Positions 1 to 7,926 of a DNA stretch of 64,000 nucleotides are shown in pieces. Made by a program: the position numbers and the translations under genes. The notes beneath the pieces were generated by a model, which saw nothing but the letters and a program-made list of their open reading frames with translations, had not been told where the DNA came from and did no database searches. The DNA comes from an uncultured Acetobacteraceae bacterium. GTDB lineage: Bacteria; Pseudomonadota; Alphaproteobacteria; Acetobacterales; Acetobacteraceae. Location of the stretch: the NCBI GenBank assembly GCA_943912335.1, contig CALTUD010000004.1, positions 62,001 through 126,000 on the forward strand, in the 5' to 3' direction. How positions within the stretch are numbered: position 1 is the stretch's first letter; the number at the start of each line of letters is the position of its first letter.

Positions 1-1117
1 TGACCGAGGTGGGCAGGGCGAAGGCGGTGAAGAACACGGCGATCGCGATCAGCGCGGAGATCTGGGTCACGGAGCCCGCGGCGGGAAACAGGACGATGGG
101 CAGGAAGGAGCCGGTCGCGCCGAGATAGGCGGCCTTGAACGGTGCATCGCGATGGCCGCGTGCGGCGAGCGCGTCGATCAGCACGCCGCTGGCGGCGATG
201 CCGGCGCTGCCGAACACGCCGACCAGGGCGCCCAGCAGCAGACCGACCTCGCGGGGCGCGAGATGGAAATGGCGGGCGAGAAAGGCGGGCGACCAGCTCA
301 GCACGCCGAACACGCTCATCGCGAGCAGGCTGAAACCGAGCAGATGCGGAGCGAATACGCCGCGTCGTTCCGCGATCATGCCGAGCACCTGTTTCAGGCT
401 CGGCACCGCATGTCCCGTGCGCGGCATCGTGCGATGCGGCACTTCGCGCACCGATCCCAGGATCACCAGGGCGAGCAGAAGGCCGGGCAGGCCGATGATG
501 CAGAAGCAGAGTTGCCACGGATGCAGCACGAGACCGAGCGCGCGCGTGTCGCCGAGGCGGGATGCGACGGAGATGGCCCATCCGCCGAGCAGAAAGGCGA
601 TGCCGGTGCCGAAGAACGAGCCCATGGAGAACACGGCCAGCGCGCGTCCGAGTTTCCGGGGCGGAAACAGGTCGGCGATATAGGAATAGACCGCCGGCAG
701 GAGCACCGCCTCGCCCGCGCCGACGCAGACTCGTGCTGCGAACAATTCGGGAAAGCTCTGGGCCAGACCGCAGGCGATCGTCGCCAGGCTCCAGACTGCG
801 ATGCCGCCCGCGATCACCATCTGACGCGGTGCGCGATCGCTCAATGCGGAGATCGGCAGGCCGAGCGTGGCGTAGAACAGCGCGAAGGCGAGGCCGTTGA
901 GTAGGCCGAACTGCGTGTCGCTGACATGGAAGGTGGCGCGCACCGGGCCGATCAGCAGCGACAGCACCTGCCGGTCGAGATAGGAGAAGATGTAGGCGCA
1001 CAGGAACAGGCAGACCGCGATCCAGCGTCTCGACGCGGGATGCGTCGCGTTCTGCGCGTGCGTGGCCGCGAACGAAACCGTGCCCGGTTCCAGAGGCTGG
1101 GAAAGGGAATTCTGCAT
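1..1117 (-). CDS. MFS transporter, C-terminus cut by window edge
   Basis: Reading back from an ATG at 1117 gives an open frame that runs off the left edge, about 372 residues without a stop. The N-terminus is a polar stretch followed by a membrane segment ending in a YLDRQ motif, typical of the anion:cation symporter/spinster-like branch of the major facilitator superfamily. Further hydrophobic segments follow at regular spacing, with the loop motif SDRAPR after the second helix. The family imports organic acids and aromatic acids by proton symport in the inner membrane. It follows the aromatic-catabolism operon on the same strand, so uptake of that operon's substrate is a reasonable inference. 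A hairpin and about 330 bases separate it from the operon, so it may have its own promoter. The substrate cannot be read from the sequence. Confidence 0.85.
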   Translation of the reverse strand, partial: MQNSLSQPLEPGTVSFAATHAQNATHPASRRWIAVCLFLCAYIFSYLDRQVLSLLIGPVRATFHVSDTQFGLLNGLAFALFYATLGLPISALSDRAPRQMVIAGGIAVWSLATIACGLAQSFPELFAARVCVGAGEAVLLPAVYSYIADLFPPRKLGRALAVFSMGSFFGTGIAFLLGGWAISVASRLGDTRALGLVLHPWQLCFCIIGLPGLLLALVILGSVREVPHRTMPRTGHAVPSLKQVLGMIAERRGVFAPHLLGFSLLAMSVFGVLSWSPAFLARHFHLAPREVGLLLGALVGVFGSAGIAASGVLIDALAARGHRDAPFKAAYLGATGSFLPIVLFPAAGSVTQISALIAIAVFFTAFALPTSV

Positions 1118-1454
1118 GTTGCGTCGCCTGCGTGCGAGTTGACGGACCGAAGCGCGGGTTCTGCTTCGTTTCTGTTCAGCACTCGGACTCAGCCACAGGA
1201 ACAACGATGTTGCACGAAAAATCCGTTGAAAATTCACCCTTAAATGCGGTGTTCAGACAGGAACTGACCGCGAATTGATCAGCCTCTGCTTCGTTGCTGC
1301 GGAAACGGTCAGCCGAACCGATCGGGCGATGGCGAAGCGGGAATGTCGTCTGTGCGAAAACAAGAATCCTGGGATGACGATTCGCAATCATCGTTGTCGA
1401 GCACGGCGACTTCGTGTCGTTTCGTTAAAACATCGTTGTCGTGGACATGCGGAA
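1118..1454 (-). promoter_or_regulatory. Upstream region of the MFS gene with a repeated nonamer
   Basis: This 337-base stretch holds no convincing gene and is less GC-rich than its surroundings. The nonamer ACAACGATG occurs at 1201-1209 and its complement CATCGTTGT at 1389-1397 and 1431-1439. The last two are 42 bases apart, close to four helical turns. The 1201 copy lies inside a CAAC-GAT-GTTG inverted repeat. This could be a regulator-binding region for the transporter gene. No clear -35/-10 pair was identified. Confidence 0.35.
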
Positions 1455-1484
1455 GGGGCGAGCGGACGGGAGTCCGCTCGCCCC
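1455..1484 (-). terminator. Hairpin after the catabolic operon
   Basis: Perfect 13-base-pair inverted repeat, arms GGGGCGAGCGGAC and GTCCGCTCGCCCC with a 4-base loop, 33 bases beyond the stop of the class II aldolase gene. It lacks a strong T-run on the minus strand, so it may be a weak terminator or an mRNA-stabilising stem. It separates the operon from the MFS gene. Confidence 0.55.
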
Positions 1485-1516
1485 TGGCGAGAAAGTCCGG
1501 GACGGATGGTGGACGA

Positions 1517-2281
1517 TCAGTCCGCGACGTCTCCGGGCCAGAGCGGGCCACGCGCTTTGCGCATCCGCCGCGTTTCCGCGCGGAACATCAGTTCCGCCGC
1601 CTTGGCGTCGCGCGTGATCCGGGCGGCGTCGCGCACGCAGGCGCTGCGGATCTCGTCGGACAGGATCACGTCCTCGCCCGGAATCATGCCGGACTGGCAC
1701 TGGAGTTCTGCCGCGCGCTGCGCGATCCACAGCAGCATGAACGTGCGCGGAATGTCGGATTCGCCGACGGCGATGCCGTGGTTGCGCAGCACCAGGACGT
1801 GCTTGTCGCCGAGGCTGGCGATCATGCGCGGGCGCTCGTCGTCGTAGAGGGTGATGCCTTCGAAATCATGATAGCCGACGCGGCCGAAGAGCTGCGCGCC
1901 ATAGAAGTTGTCGTGGCTGAAGCCGGTCTTCTTCATCGCCACCGCACAGACCGGGTTGGTGTGGGTGTGGACGATGCAGTGGATGTCGTCGCGTGCGGCG
2001 TGGATCGCGCCGTGCAGGGCGAAGCCGGCCGGGTTGGGTTTGTTTTCCGGATTGCCGACGATCTTGCCGTTGGCGTTGACGACCAGAAGGTTCTCCGGCG
2101 TCACCTCGTTGTAGTTCAGGCCGAATGGATTCACGAGATAGCGCTTCTCCTCGCCCGGGAGGCGGACGGAGATGTGGTTGAACACGGACTCCGTCCAGCC
2201 GAAGAAATCCACCAGATGATAGAACTCGGCGAGCTGGGTGCGCAGCCGCGCTTCTTCCGCGTCGGGATGATCATGATCCAT
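1517..2281 (-). CDS. Class II aldolase/adducin family protein
   Basis: The 254-residue protein has the class II aldolase/adducin fold. The metal-binding HTHTN stretch lies near residue 105 and a second histidine lies in the VLRNHGIAVG motif near residue 165. Both are zinc-ligand positions in fuculose-phosphate-aldolase relatives. The N-terminus (TQLAEFYHLVDFFGW...HISVR) matches the subgroup often found as side enzymes of catabolic clusters. Family members carry out retro-aldol cleavage, decarboxylation or epimerisation of hydroxy-keto acids. The substrate here is unknown. It is the last gene of the operon and overlaps the ketopantoate-reductase-like gene by 11 bases. It probably acts late, after ring cleavage or side-chain oxidation. 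Confidence 0.85.
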   Translation of the reverse strand: MDHDHPDAEEARLRTQLAEFYHLVDFFGWTESVFNHISVRLPGEEKRYLVNPFGLNYNEVTPENLLVVNANGKIVGNPENKPNPAGFALHGAIHAARDDIHCIVHTHTNPVCAVAMKKTGFSHDNFYGAQLFGRVGYHDFEGITLYDDERPRMIASLGDKHVLVLRNHGIAVGESDIPRTFMLLWIAQRAAELQCQSGMIPGEDVILSDEIRSACVRDAARITRDAKAAELMFRAETRRMRKARGPLWPGDVAD

Positions 2282-3233
2282 GGGGGCGTCTCGCTTGCGT
2301 GCGGTTGTCTGCCAGGTGAATTGTGAGGGCGAACAGGGCGGCCGAGGCCGGCATCGCGACGCCGAGCGCTTCGGCCATCCGGAGGGGGGCGGAACAGATC
2401 GCCTCGATCTCGAGCGGCCGTCCGGCGTCGAAATCCTGTTTCATCGAGGTGAGATGGTCGCCTGCGGCGGCAAGCGCGCGTGCGCAGTTCTCCGGCTCCC
2501 TCGCGAGTGCCAGGCCAGCGGCGCGGCCGAGCCTCGTCATCTCTTCCGCCACCGTCTCGACGCAGAGGCGGAGATGGGGCGAGCGGTGCATGTCCCGCAG
2601 CGTGGCACCGGCGATCACGGAAAGCGGGTTGGTAGCGGCGTTGACGATGAGCTTGCCCCAGACCGCCTCGGCCGGATCGTCGAGCAGATCGACCGCCAGC
2701 CCGGCTCCGCGCAGGATCGCGGCGATCCGTGCGGCGCGCTCCGTCAGCGCCGGCGTCACGGCGCCCAGGCGCAGTTTCGGGGTGCCGTCGCAGCGCACCC
2801 GGCCGGGGCCGACCGTGCTGGCCATCATGAAGGACGCGCAGCCGAGAATGCGGTCGCGCGGCAGGGCGCGGGCGAGCGCGCCGTCCGGATCCATCGCGCC
2901 GCCGCCGCACGGAAACCAGAACGGCACGCCGTTCACCACCGGCAGCACCGGCTCCGGCCGGCCGGCCAGGAGCGGTGCGATGGACGGCAGATCCTGCGAT
3001 TTCAGGGCCAGGACGATCAGATCGAACGGCGTGTCCGGAAGGTGCGGCATGGCCTCCACCGGAAACACGCCGCCGCGACCGTCCGCCTGTTCGAGCACGA
3101 GGCCGTCTTGCCGGAGCGCCTCCAGCGTGTTGCCGCGCGCCACCAGCGTGACGGCGACGCCGCCGCGGGCCAGGATGCCCGCCAGCGTGCAGCCGACCGC
3201 GCCGGCGCCGATCAGGGCGATCCGTGCCGTCAT
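2271..3233 (-). CDS. Ketopantoate reductase family NADPH-dependent oxidoreductase
   Basis: The 320-residue protein begins with a Rossmann motif, GAGAVGC, at about residues 10-16. It has the ApbA/PanE C-terminal signature WGKLIVNAATNPLS around residue 170, containing the lysine and asparagine that act in 2-dehydropantoate reductase. True PanE reduces ketopantoate to pantoate. This copy sits in an aromatic-degradation operon among oxygenases, so a role in reducing a pathway 2-keto acid is at least as likely. No panB or panC is nearby. It overlaps the downstream aldolase gene, indicating translational coupling. I leave the gene symbol blank because the catabolic context argues against assuming panE. 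Confidence 0.8.
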   Translation of the reverse strand: MTARIALIGAGAVGCTLAGILARGGVAVTLVARGNTLEALRQDGLVLEQADGRGGVFPVEAMPHLPDTPFDLIVLALKSQDLPSIAPLLAGRPEPVLPVVNGVPFWFPCGGGAMDPDGALARALPRDRILGCASFMMASTVGPGRVRCDGTPKLRLGAVTPALTERAARIAAILRGAGLAVDLLDDPAEAVWGKLIVNAATNPLSVIAGATLRDMHRSPHLRLCVETVAEEMTRLGRAAGLALAREPENCARALAAAGDHLTSMKQDFDAGRPLEIEAICSAPLRMAEALGVAMPASAALFALTIHLADNRTQARRPHGS

Positions 3234-3257
3234 GCGCGATGCCGGTCGGCGGTGGCC

Positions 3258-3653
3258 TCAGCCAACCCAGGTCTCCTGCAGGTGTTTCCAGACCAGCCCG
3301 TGCGCGGCCTGCACCAGCAGCACGGTGCTGCGCCTGCGCGTTTCGCTGTCGCCCTGCACCTGCTGCTCGATATAGGTGACGAGGGCGTCGTCCGTGCCAG
3401 CATGCAGCACTTCGCAATCGGTGATGCGCATCACCAGGCCGGGGCGCGAGCCGCGAAGGGCGGGCAGGGCGGCGGCGAAGGTCTCGCGATGCATCACCTT
3501 GCCCGCCGGCGAGACGATCCGGAAGCCGGGATCGAAGAAGCGCAGCACCGTCTCGGGATCCTCGCTGCCGCGGGCGTTGAACCAGTCTTCCAGCACCACA
3601 TGCAGGGCGGGGGACGCGGCGAGCGCGTCGCGAAGGAAAGCGGGATCGCTCAT
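3258..3653 (-). CDS. SnoaL/NTF2-like small protein
   Basis: A 131-residue protein with the cone-shaped alpha+beta barrel pattern of the NTF2/SnoaL superfamily: helical N-terminus with the WFNARGSEDPETVLRFF segment, then alternating beta strands ending in WKHLQETWVG. The superfamily includes polyketide cyclases, ketosteroid isomerase-like enzymes and beta subunits of Rieske dioxygenases. It is the second of two neighbouring NTF2-like genes, and its start overlaps the stop of the upstream one by four bases (ATGA). A role as isomerase, dehydratase or binding protein for an operon intermediate is inferred only from context. Confidence 0.7.
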   Translation of the reverse strand: MSDPAFLRDALAASPALHVVLEDWFNARGSEDPETVLRFFDPGFRIVSPAGKVMHRETFAAALPALRGSRPGLVMRITDCEVLHAGTDDALVTYIEQQVQGDSETRRRSTVLLVQAAHGLVWKHLQETWVG

Positions 3654-4243
3654 GGCGTCGTCCTTTGTGCGGGGTCGGGCTGCATCAGCACGGAGCGCAG
3701 CGGCGGCGTGCCGAGCGCGCCGTCGGCCAGCGGCGCGGTGAAGAGGTTTTCCGTGCGCGTGCGGGAGATGCGCCAGCCGTTTTCAGTGCGCCGGAAGGCG
3801 TTGTTGAGGCGGCTGGAGCGCAGCAGCGCGGAGCCGTCGTCGAACACCCAGGGCTGGCAGTGCACCCATTGCCCTTCCGCCTCGTCGCCTTGCACCGTGA
3901 TCTGCTCGGAGGTGAGGTAATGCACGTTGAGCAGCATGCGCGGCGTGCGGTTCTCGTTCCAGAAGCGCTGGAAATGGGCGCGGATCGCGTCATGGCCGAC
4001 GGCGCGCCCGAACTGGTTCGTGTAGGCGGCGCCGACGCCTTCCCACACCGCATCCTCGGTGTAGAGCGACAGGATCCGATCGATGCGCTCCTCGTCGTCG
4101 TCGACGCCGTGTTCCGGGCAGGGCGTGTCGCACAACCACATGTAGCGCGCCTGGATGCGGCGTATGTCGGCTTCGGCTTCCTGCACGGCGAGCCTGTCTT
4201 CCAGCGCCGCGATGCGGCGGAGCAGCGCGTCGGTTTCGCTCAT
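3650..4243 (-). CDS. SnoaL-like domain protein
   Basis: Starting at the ATG at 4243, which overlaps the flavin-reductase stop as ATGA, the protein has 197 residues. A short N-terminal coiled segment (DALLRRIAALEDRLAVQEAEADIRR) precedes an NTF2-like domain with the LCDTPCPEHGVDDDEERIDRILSLY...AVWEG pattern of SnoaL_4 proteins. The C-terminal strands contain the RRTENGWRISRTRTENLF signature. Relatives include dehydrochlorinase and scytalone-dehydratase-like enzymes as well as non-catalytic dioxygenase small subunits. A longer open frame upstream lies within the flavin reductase gene and is not used. Its substrate is unknown. Confidence 0.75.
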   Translation of the reverse strand: MSETDALLRRIAALEDRLAVQEAEADIRRIQARYMWLCDTPCPEHGVDDDEERIDRILSLYTEDAVWEGVGAAYTNQFGRAVGHDAIRAHFQRFWNENRTPRMLLNVHYLTSEQITVQGDEAEGQWVHCQPWVFDDGSALLRSSRLNNAFRRTENGWRISRTRTENLFTAPLADGALGTPPLRSVLMQPDPAQRTTP

Positions 4244-4767
4244 GGCGCGAGCTCCAGGGCGGGCGTGCCGCCGACGCGGTGATAGGCGCGGTCGCCATAG
4301 ACCAGCACCGGGGATGCGGCGCGCAGACGCATGGCGCGGACCTCGCAGAAGATGACGGTGTGCGTGCCGATCTCGGCACTGCGAGAGACGGCGCAATCGA
4401 AGCTGACCGCCGCGTCTTCCAGCGCCGGAGCGCCGGTGCTGAGCGTGGTCCATTCGCCGCCGGCGAAGCGTTCTTCCAGCGGCAGACGGCCGCCGCCGAA
4501 ATGGCCGGACAGGGATTCGTGCGTGTCCGACAGCAGGTTCACGCAGAGCACGCCGTTGCGGAGGATGACGTCGTGCGCGCCGGCATTGCGGTTGACGCAG
4601 ACGAGCAGGGTCGGCGGCGTGTCGGTGACGCTGCATGTGGCGGTGGCGGTGAGGCCGTGGCGCCCGGCCGGTCCGTCCGTGGTGATCACGGTGACGGACG
4701 CGGCGAGCCGGGCCATGCCCTGCCGGAAGCTGTTGCGGTCCACGGTGTCGAAGGCGACGCTGGTCAT
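4240..4767 (-). CDS. Flavin reductase domain protein (monooxygenase reductase component)
   Basis: The 175-residue protein from the ATG at 4767 matches HpaC/HsaB-type flavin reductases: FRQGMARLAASVTVITTDGPAGRHGLTATA at the N-terminus, the TPPTLLVCVNRNAG segment in the middle, and a GTHTVIFCEV stretch followed by LVYGDRAYHRV at the end. These proteins reduce FMN or FAD with NAD(P)H and pass the reduced flavin by diffusion to a partner oxygenase. The acyl-CoA-dehydrogenase-type protein at 5548-6714 is the obvious partner. The longer open frame from 4815 would run into the SDR stop region, and the conserved part begins after 4767. Confidence 0.88.
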   Translation of the reverse strand: MTSVAFDTVDRNSFRQGMARLAASVTVITTDGPAGRHGLTATATCSVTDTPPTLLVCVNRNAGAHDVILRNGVLCVNLLSDTHESLSGHFGGGRLPLEERFAGGEWTTLSTGAPALEDAAVSFDCAVSRSAEIGTHTVIFCEVRAMRLRAASPVLVYGDRAYHRVGGTPALELAP

Positions 4768-4792
4768 TCGCGTTGTTCCGATCGAAGCGCGT

Positions 4793-5545
4793 TCAGCGCA
4801 TGAAGAGGCCGCCATTGACGTCCCATGTGGCGCCCGTGGTGAAGCTGGCGGCCGGCGAGGCGAGTTGCACCACGAGATCGCCGATGAAGCCGGCCTCGCC
4901 GATATGGCCGACCGGGATGGTCTTGCTGACCGCCTCGATCCGTTCCGGCGACAAGGTGCGGTGGATCATCGGCAGATCGAGCGGGCCGGGGGCGATCGCG
5001 TTCACCGTGACGCCGAACGGCGCGAGATCGCGCGCGAACACCTTGGTGAGCGTCAGGATGCCGCCCTTGGACGCGGCGTAATGCGCACCGGTGGCGGTGC
5101 CGCCATTCTGGCCTGCGAGCGAGGCCAGGTTGACGATGCGCCCATAGCCGCGATCGCGGAAATGGGTGCCGAACACCTGCGAGCCGAGAAAGGTGCCGCG
5201 CAGATTGACGGCGATGACGTCGTCGAATTCTTCGGGGGTGATCTCGAGCACCGGGCGCGCGACGGTGAGCGCCGCGTTGTTGACCAGCACCTGGACGCTG
5301 CCCCAGCGCGCGACCAGCTGTTCGAGCGCGGCGCCGAAGGCGTGTTTCTCGCGCACGTCGAGCGACAGGCCGATCGTGGTATCACCCGAAGGATCGAGGG
5401 ATTTCGCCAGCGCGTCGGCGGCGTCACGATCGCGATCGGCGCTCGCGACGCGGTATCCGGCCGCATGCAGCGCGCGCACGATCACGGCGCCCAGTCCGCC
5501 GCCGCCGCCGGTGACGATCGCGACCTGAGGAGAGTCCGTCGCCAT
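4793..5545 (-). CDS. Short-chain dehydrogenase/reductase
   Basis: The 250-residue classical SDR has the cofactor motif TGGGGGLG near residue 13, an NNAA motif near residue 88, the catalytic serine in VNLASLAG and the YAASK catalytic pair near residue 155. An aspartate after the second strand (ASADRD) suggests NAD(H) preference. It ends with a DVNGGLFMR tail typical of the family. Its start is two bases from the stop of the upstream monooxygenase gene. A likely role is oxidation of a dihydrodiol or alcohol formed by the ring-hydroxylating dioxygenase, but the substrate is not shown by sequence. Confidence 0.88.
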   Translation of the reverse strand: MATDSPQVAIVTGGGGGLGAVIVRALHAAGYRVASADRDRDAADALAKSLDPSGDTTIGLSLDVREKHAFGAALEQLVARWGSVQVLVNNAALTVARPVLEITPEEFDDVIAVNLRGTFLGSQVFGTHFRDRGYGRIVNLASLAGQNGGTATGAHYAASKGGILTLTKVFARDLAPFGVTVNAIAPGPLDLPMIHRTLSPERIEAVSKTIPVGHIGEAGFIGDLVVQLASPAASFTTGATWDVNGGLFMR

Positions 5546-5547
5546 GA

Positions 5548-6714
5548 TCAGATGAATCCCGGCGGCGTGGGTTGGCCGAGCAGCACGCGGCCGGTGTTCT
5601 GCAGCGTGGCCTCGCCGAGAAAGGCGTGTTGGCTGACCACGAGGCTGTCGGTGAGGGCGGTGTTGAGGCGGTGTCCGTTGCGGATCGCCGCGGTGCCGGA
5701 GACCTCGAACAGGATGCGGACCACACGCGCGGCTTCGCGCGCGGCCTGCGTGGCGCCGAGGCGGGACAGGGCGAGCAGCTTGCGATCCGGCTCGCGTCCG
5801 GCTTCCAGCTCGGTCCAGAGATCGTCGATACCGGCATAGAACAGCAGGCGCGCGGCACGCAGTGCGGCCTCGCATTCGCCGATCGCGGACAGCACATGCG
5901 CCCGCTCGACCAGGCCCGGCGCGCCGGTGATGGAGACCTGACGCGCGGCATTGGCGACGAAATCGTCCAGCGCGCCGCGGGCGACGCCGAGCCCGACCAC
6001 CGCCAGCACCTGGGCGGCGAGGATCATGGAGGGGTAGCGGTAGAGCGGGGCGTCGACGAGCGCCCTGGCGCCGCGCACGAAGGTCCAGGCATCGTCGACC
6101 GCGACGTCGTTGACCACCAGATCGTGGCTTCCGGTGCCGCGCAGGCCGAGCACGTCCCAGTTGTCGTGGATCTCGGCCGCTTCCGCCGGCATCACCGCCA
6201 CGCGCGGCAGTCCGCCGGTGCGGTCGTCGGCGACGGTCACGCCGACGCCGATCCGTGCCGCGCCCTTGCAGCCGCTGGCGAACGGCCAGCGTCCGGAGAT
6301 GCGGAGTCCGGCCTCGGTCTTTTCCGCCGGTTGCAGCGGAAACAGTGCGCCGGCAAAGACGAGATCGACGCTTTCTGCGTACATCGCCTGTTGCGTGGCG
6401 AGCGGCAGGGCGGCGAGATAGGTCGGCGAAACGCCGAAGCTGGCGACCCAGCCCACGGAGCCGTCGGCGGTGGAAAGCGTCTCGATCAGCCGACAGAAGC
6501 GGGCCGGCGACCATTCCTCGCCGCCGAACATGCGCGGCACCAGGGCGCGATAGGTGCCGATGCTTTTCAGTTTCTCCACCATGTCGCGCGGGACGTGGCC
6601 GATGCGGGCGAATTCCGAAGCGCGCGCGCGGATCTCGGGCAGCAGGGCGTCGAGTGCCGCGTCGCGATCGGCATCGATCTGGTGTGCGGCGGGTTCGGTC
6701 CGGAAATGGTTCAT
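5548..6714 (-). CDS. Acyl-CoA dehydrogenase-type flavin-dependent monooxygenase
   Basis: The 388-residue protein from the ATG at 6714 has the acyl-CoA dehydrogenase fold of group D two-component monooxygenases such as HsaA and HpaB-like C2. Evidence includes the LVPRMFGGEEWSPARFCRLIETLS segment near residue 55, the SADGSVGWVASFG-like stretch (here STADGSVGWV), a central RISGRWPFASGC beta region, and the WDVLGLRGTGSHD motif. No acyl-CoA dehydrogenase base in the usual position was recognised. These enzymes use reduced FMN and oxygen to hydroxylate phenolic rings. The reductase partner is encoded three genes downstream. Having a flavin hydroxylase together with a Rieske system suggests two consecutive ring oxidations. 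Confidence 0.85.
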   Translation of the reverse strand: MNHFRTEPAAHQIDADRDAALDALLPEIRARASEFARIGHVPRDMVEKLKSIGTYRALVPRMFGGEEWSPARFCRLIETLSTADGSVGWVASFGVSPTYLAALPLATQQAMYAESVDLVFAGALFPLQPAEKTEAGLRISGRWPFASGCKGAARIGVGVTVADDRTGGLPRVAVMPAEAAEIHDNWDVLGLRGTGSHDLVVNDVAVDDAWTFVRGARALVDAPLYRYPSMILAAQVLAVVGLGVARGALDDFVANAARQVSITGAPGLVERAHVLSAIGECEAALRAARLLFYAGIDDLWTELEAGREPDRKLLALSRLGATQAAREAARVVRILFEVSGTAAIRNGHRLNTALTDSLVVSQHAFLGEATLQNTGRVLLGQPTPPGFI

Positions 6715-6736
6715 GATGGTCCTCGCGTCTGGAGGG

Positions 6737-6946
6737 TCATTCGGGAAGAAAAGGCGGCAGGTCGAGCGGTGCGGCACCGTGCAGGAAGACGTGTTCGGCG
6801 AGGCCTTCCTCGCCCACCGGCTCGTCGTCCGTGGTGCGCACGCGGATCATGGGCGTGCCGTAGGGATCACGCCATTGCTGGATCACCACCACCTGCCGGC
6901 CGGCATAGAGATAGGAGCGGCCCAGTTCGGTTCGCGCCGGCTGCAT
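6737..6946 (-). CDS. Small unknown protein in the dioxygenase operon
   Basis: This 69-residue protein starts at an ATG whose first base is also the last base of the reductase stop codon (TGATG coupling at 6946). It contains the stretch RSYLYAGRQVVVIQQWRDPYG, then a charged middle (RVRTTDDEPVGEEGLAEHVF) and a proline-rich end. There is no signal peptide, membrane segment or cysteine. I do not recognise a family. Its fixed position between the ferredoxin reductase and the flavin monooxygenase suggests a function in the pathway, perhaps as an assembly or regulatory subunit of one of the oxygenases. Confidence 0.7.
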   Translation of the reverse strand: MQPARTELGRSYLYAGRQVVVIQQWRDPYGTPMIRVRTTDDEPVGEEGLAEHVFLHGAAPLDLPPFLPE

Positions 6947-7926
6947 CAGAGATCGAGAACCAGTCGGGGTGTTTTCGATCGCGAGCAGCAGAGGAGCATC
7001 TGGTCGCACGCCTCCTTCTCCTCGTCGGTGAGGTAGGTGTCGCGATGATCGGGGATGCCGTCGAGCACGGTGCAGAGGCAGGTTCCGCACACGCCTTGTT
7101 CGCAGGAGACGTCGATCTTGGTGCCGATCTCGGCCAGGGCTGCGACGATGCTCTTACCTTCGGGTACGGCGACGACCCTGTTCGAGTTCGCGAGCACGAT
7201 CTCGAACGCGTCGCCGGCGGTGTCGATTTCGGCGCTGAAATATTCCCGATGGATCTGCGCGTCGACGTAGCCTGCACGTTTCGCGTCCGCGATGACCCAG
7301 TCCATGAAACCGGTGGGGCCGCAGACATAGAGATGCGCGCCGGGTTTCGGCGGCGGCAGAGCGCGTTCGACGGAAAAGCGATCCTGTTCGCCCTCGTCGT
7401 CGAAATGTAGCGAAACGCGATCGACGAAGGCGGAGTCGGCCAGCTCGCCGAGAAAGGCGGCGCTGCCGCGCGTGCGGGCGCAGTAGTGCAACGCGAAGTC
7501 CTGCCCGGCGGCATCGAGCTGATGTGCCATGGCGAGGATCGGCGTGATGCCGATGCCGCCGCCGATCAGGAACGACTGGGCGGCGTCGGGGGCGAGGGGG
7601 AACAGGTTGCGCGGCAGGCCGACGCGCACGGCTCCGCCGGGAAGAAGATCGCGATGCACGCGTTGCGAGCCGCCGCGCGTATTGGGATCGAGCAGCACGC
7701 CGATGCGATAGCGCGACCGATCGGACGGTGCGCCGCACAGGGAGTATTGCCGCACGAATCCGTCCGCAAGATGCAGATCCACATGCGCGCCGGCTTCGAA
7801 CGGCGGCAGCGGCCCGCCATCGGGGCGGCACAGATCCAGCACCACGATGCTGTCGGCCTGCTTTTCGAGACGCGCGATGTGGAGATCGAGCATGGACATG
7901 GCCGGGATCGTGTGGAGGGCGTTCAT
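6946..7926 (-). CDS. Phthalate-dioxygenase-reductase-type oxidoreductase
   Basis: The 326-residue protein is a class IA oxygenase reductase. An FMN-binding barrel contains RQYSLCG at residues 59-65. An NAD-binding domain has GGGIGITP at 122-129 and CGPTGFM at 202-208. A C-terminal plant-type [2Fe-2S] domain has cysteines C275, C280, C283 and C313 in the C-x4-C-x2-C-x29-C pattern. It passes electrons from NADH through FMN to the Rieske centre of the terminal oxygenase. Its start overlaps the beta-subunit stop by four bases, so oxygenase and reductase are probably made in step. Confidence 0.93.
   Translation of the reverse strand: MNALHTIPAMSMLDLHIARLEKQADSIVVLDLCRPDGGPLPPFEAGAHVDLHLADGFVRQYSLCGAPSDRSRYRIGVLLDPNTRGGSQRVHRDLLPGGAVRVGLPRNLFPLAPDAAQSFLIGGGIGITPILAMAHQLDAAGQDFALHYCARTRGSAAFLGELADSAFVDRVSLHFDDEGEQDRFSVERALPPPKPGAHLYVCGPTGFMDWVIADAKRAGYVDAQIHREYFSAEIDTAGDAFEIVLANSNRVVAVPEGKSIVAALAEIGTKIDVSCEQGVCGTCLCTVLDGIPDHRDTYLTDEEKEACDQMLLCCSRSKTPRLVLDL

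Noticed and set aside
2280..3920. A long plus-strand open frame opposite the ketopantoate-reductase and SnoaL genes
   Set aside because: It is a GC-rich antisense shadow: arginine/alanine/glycine-rich, no domain, while the minus strand encodes recognisable proteins in the same place.
5572..7410. A 612-codon plus-strand open frame
   Set aside because: It lies opposite the monooxygenase, the 69-residue protein and the reductase, all with clear motifs; its translation has shadow composition and no family features.
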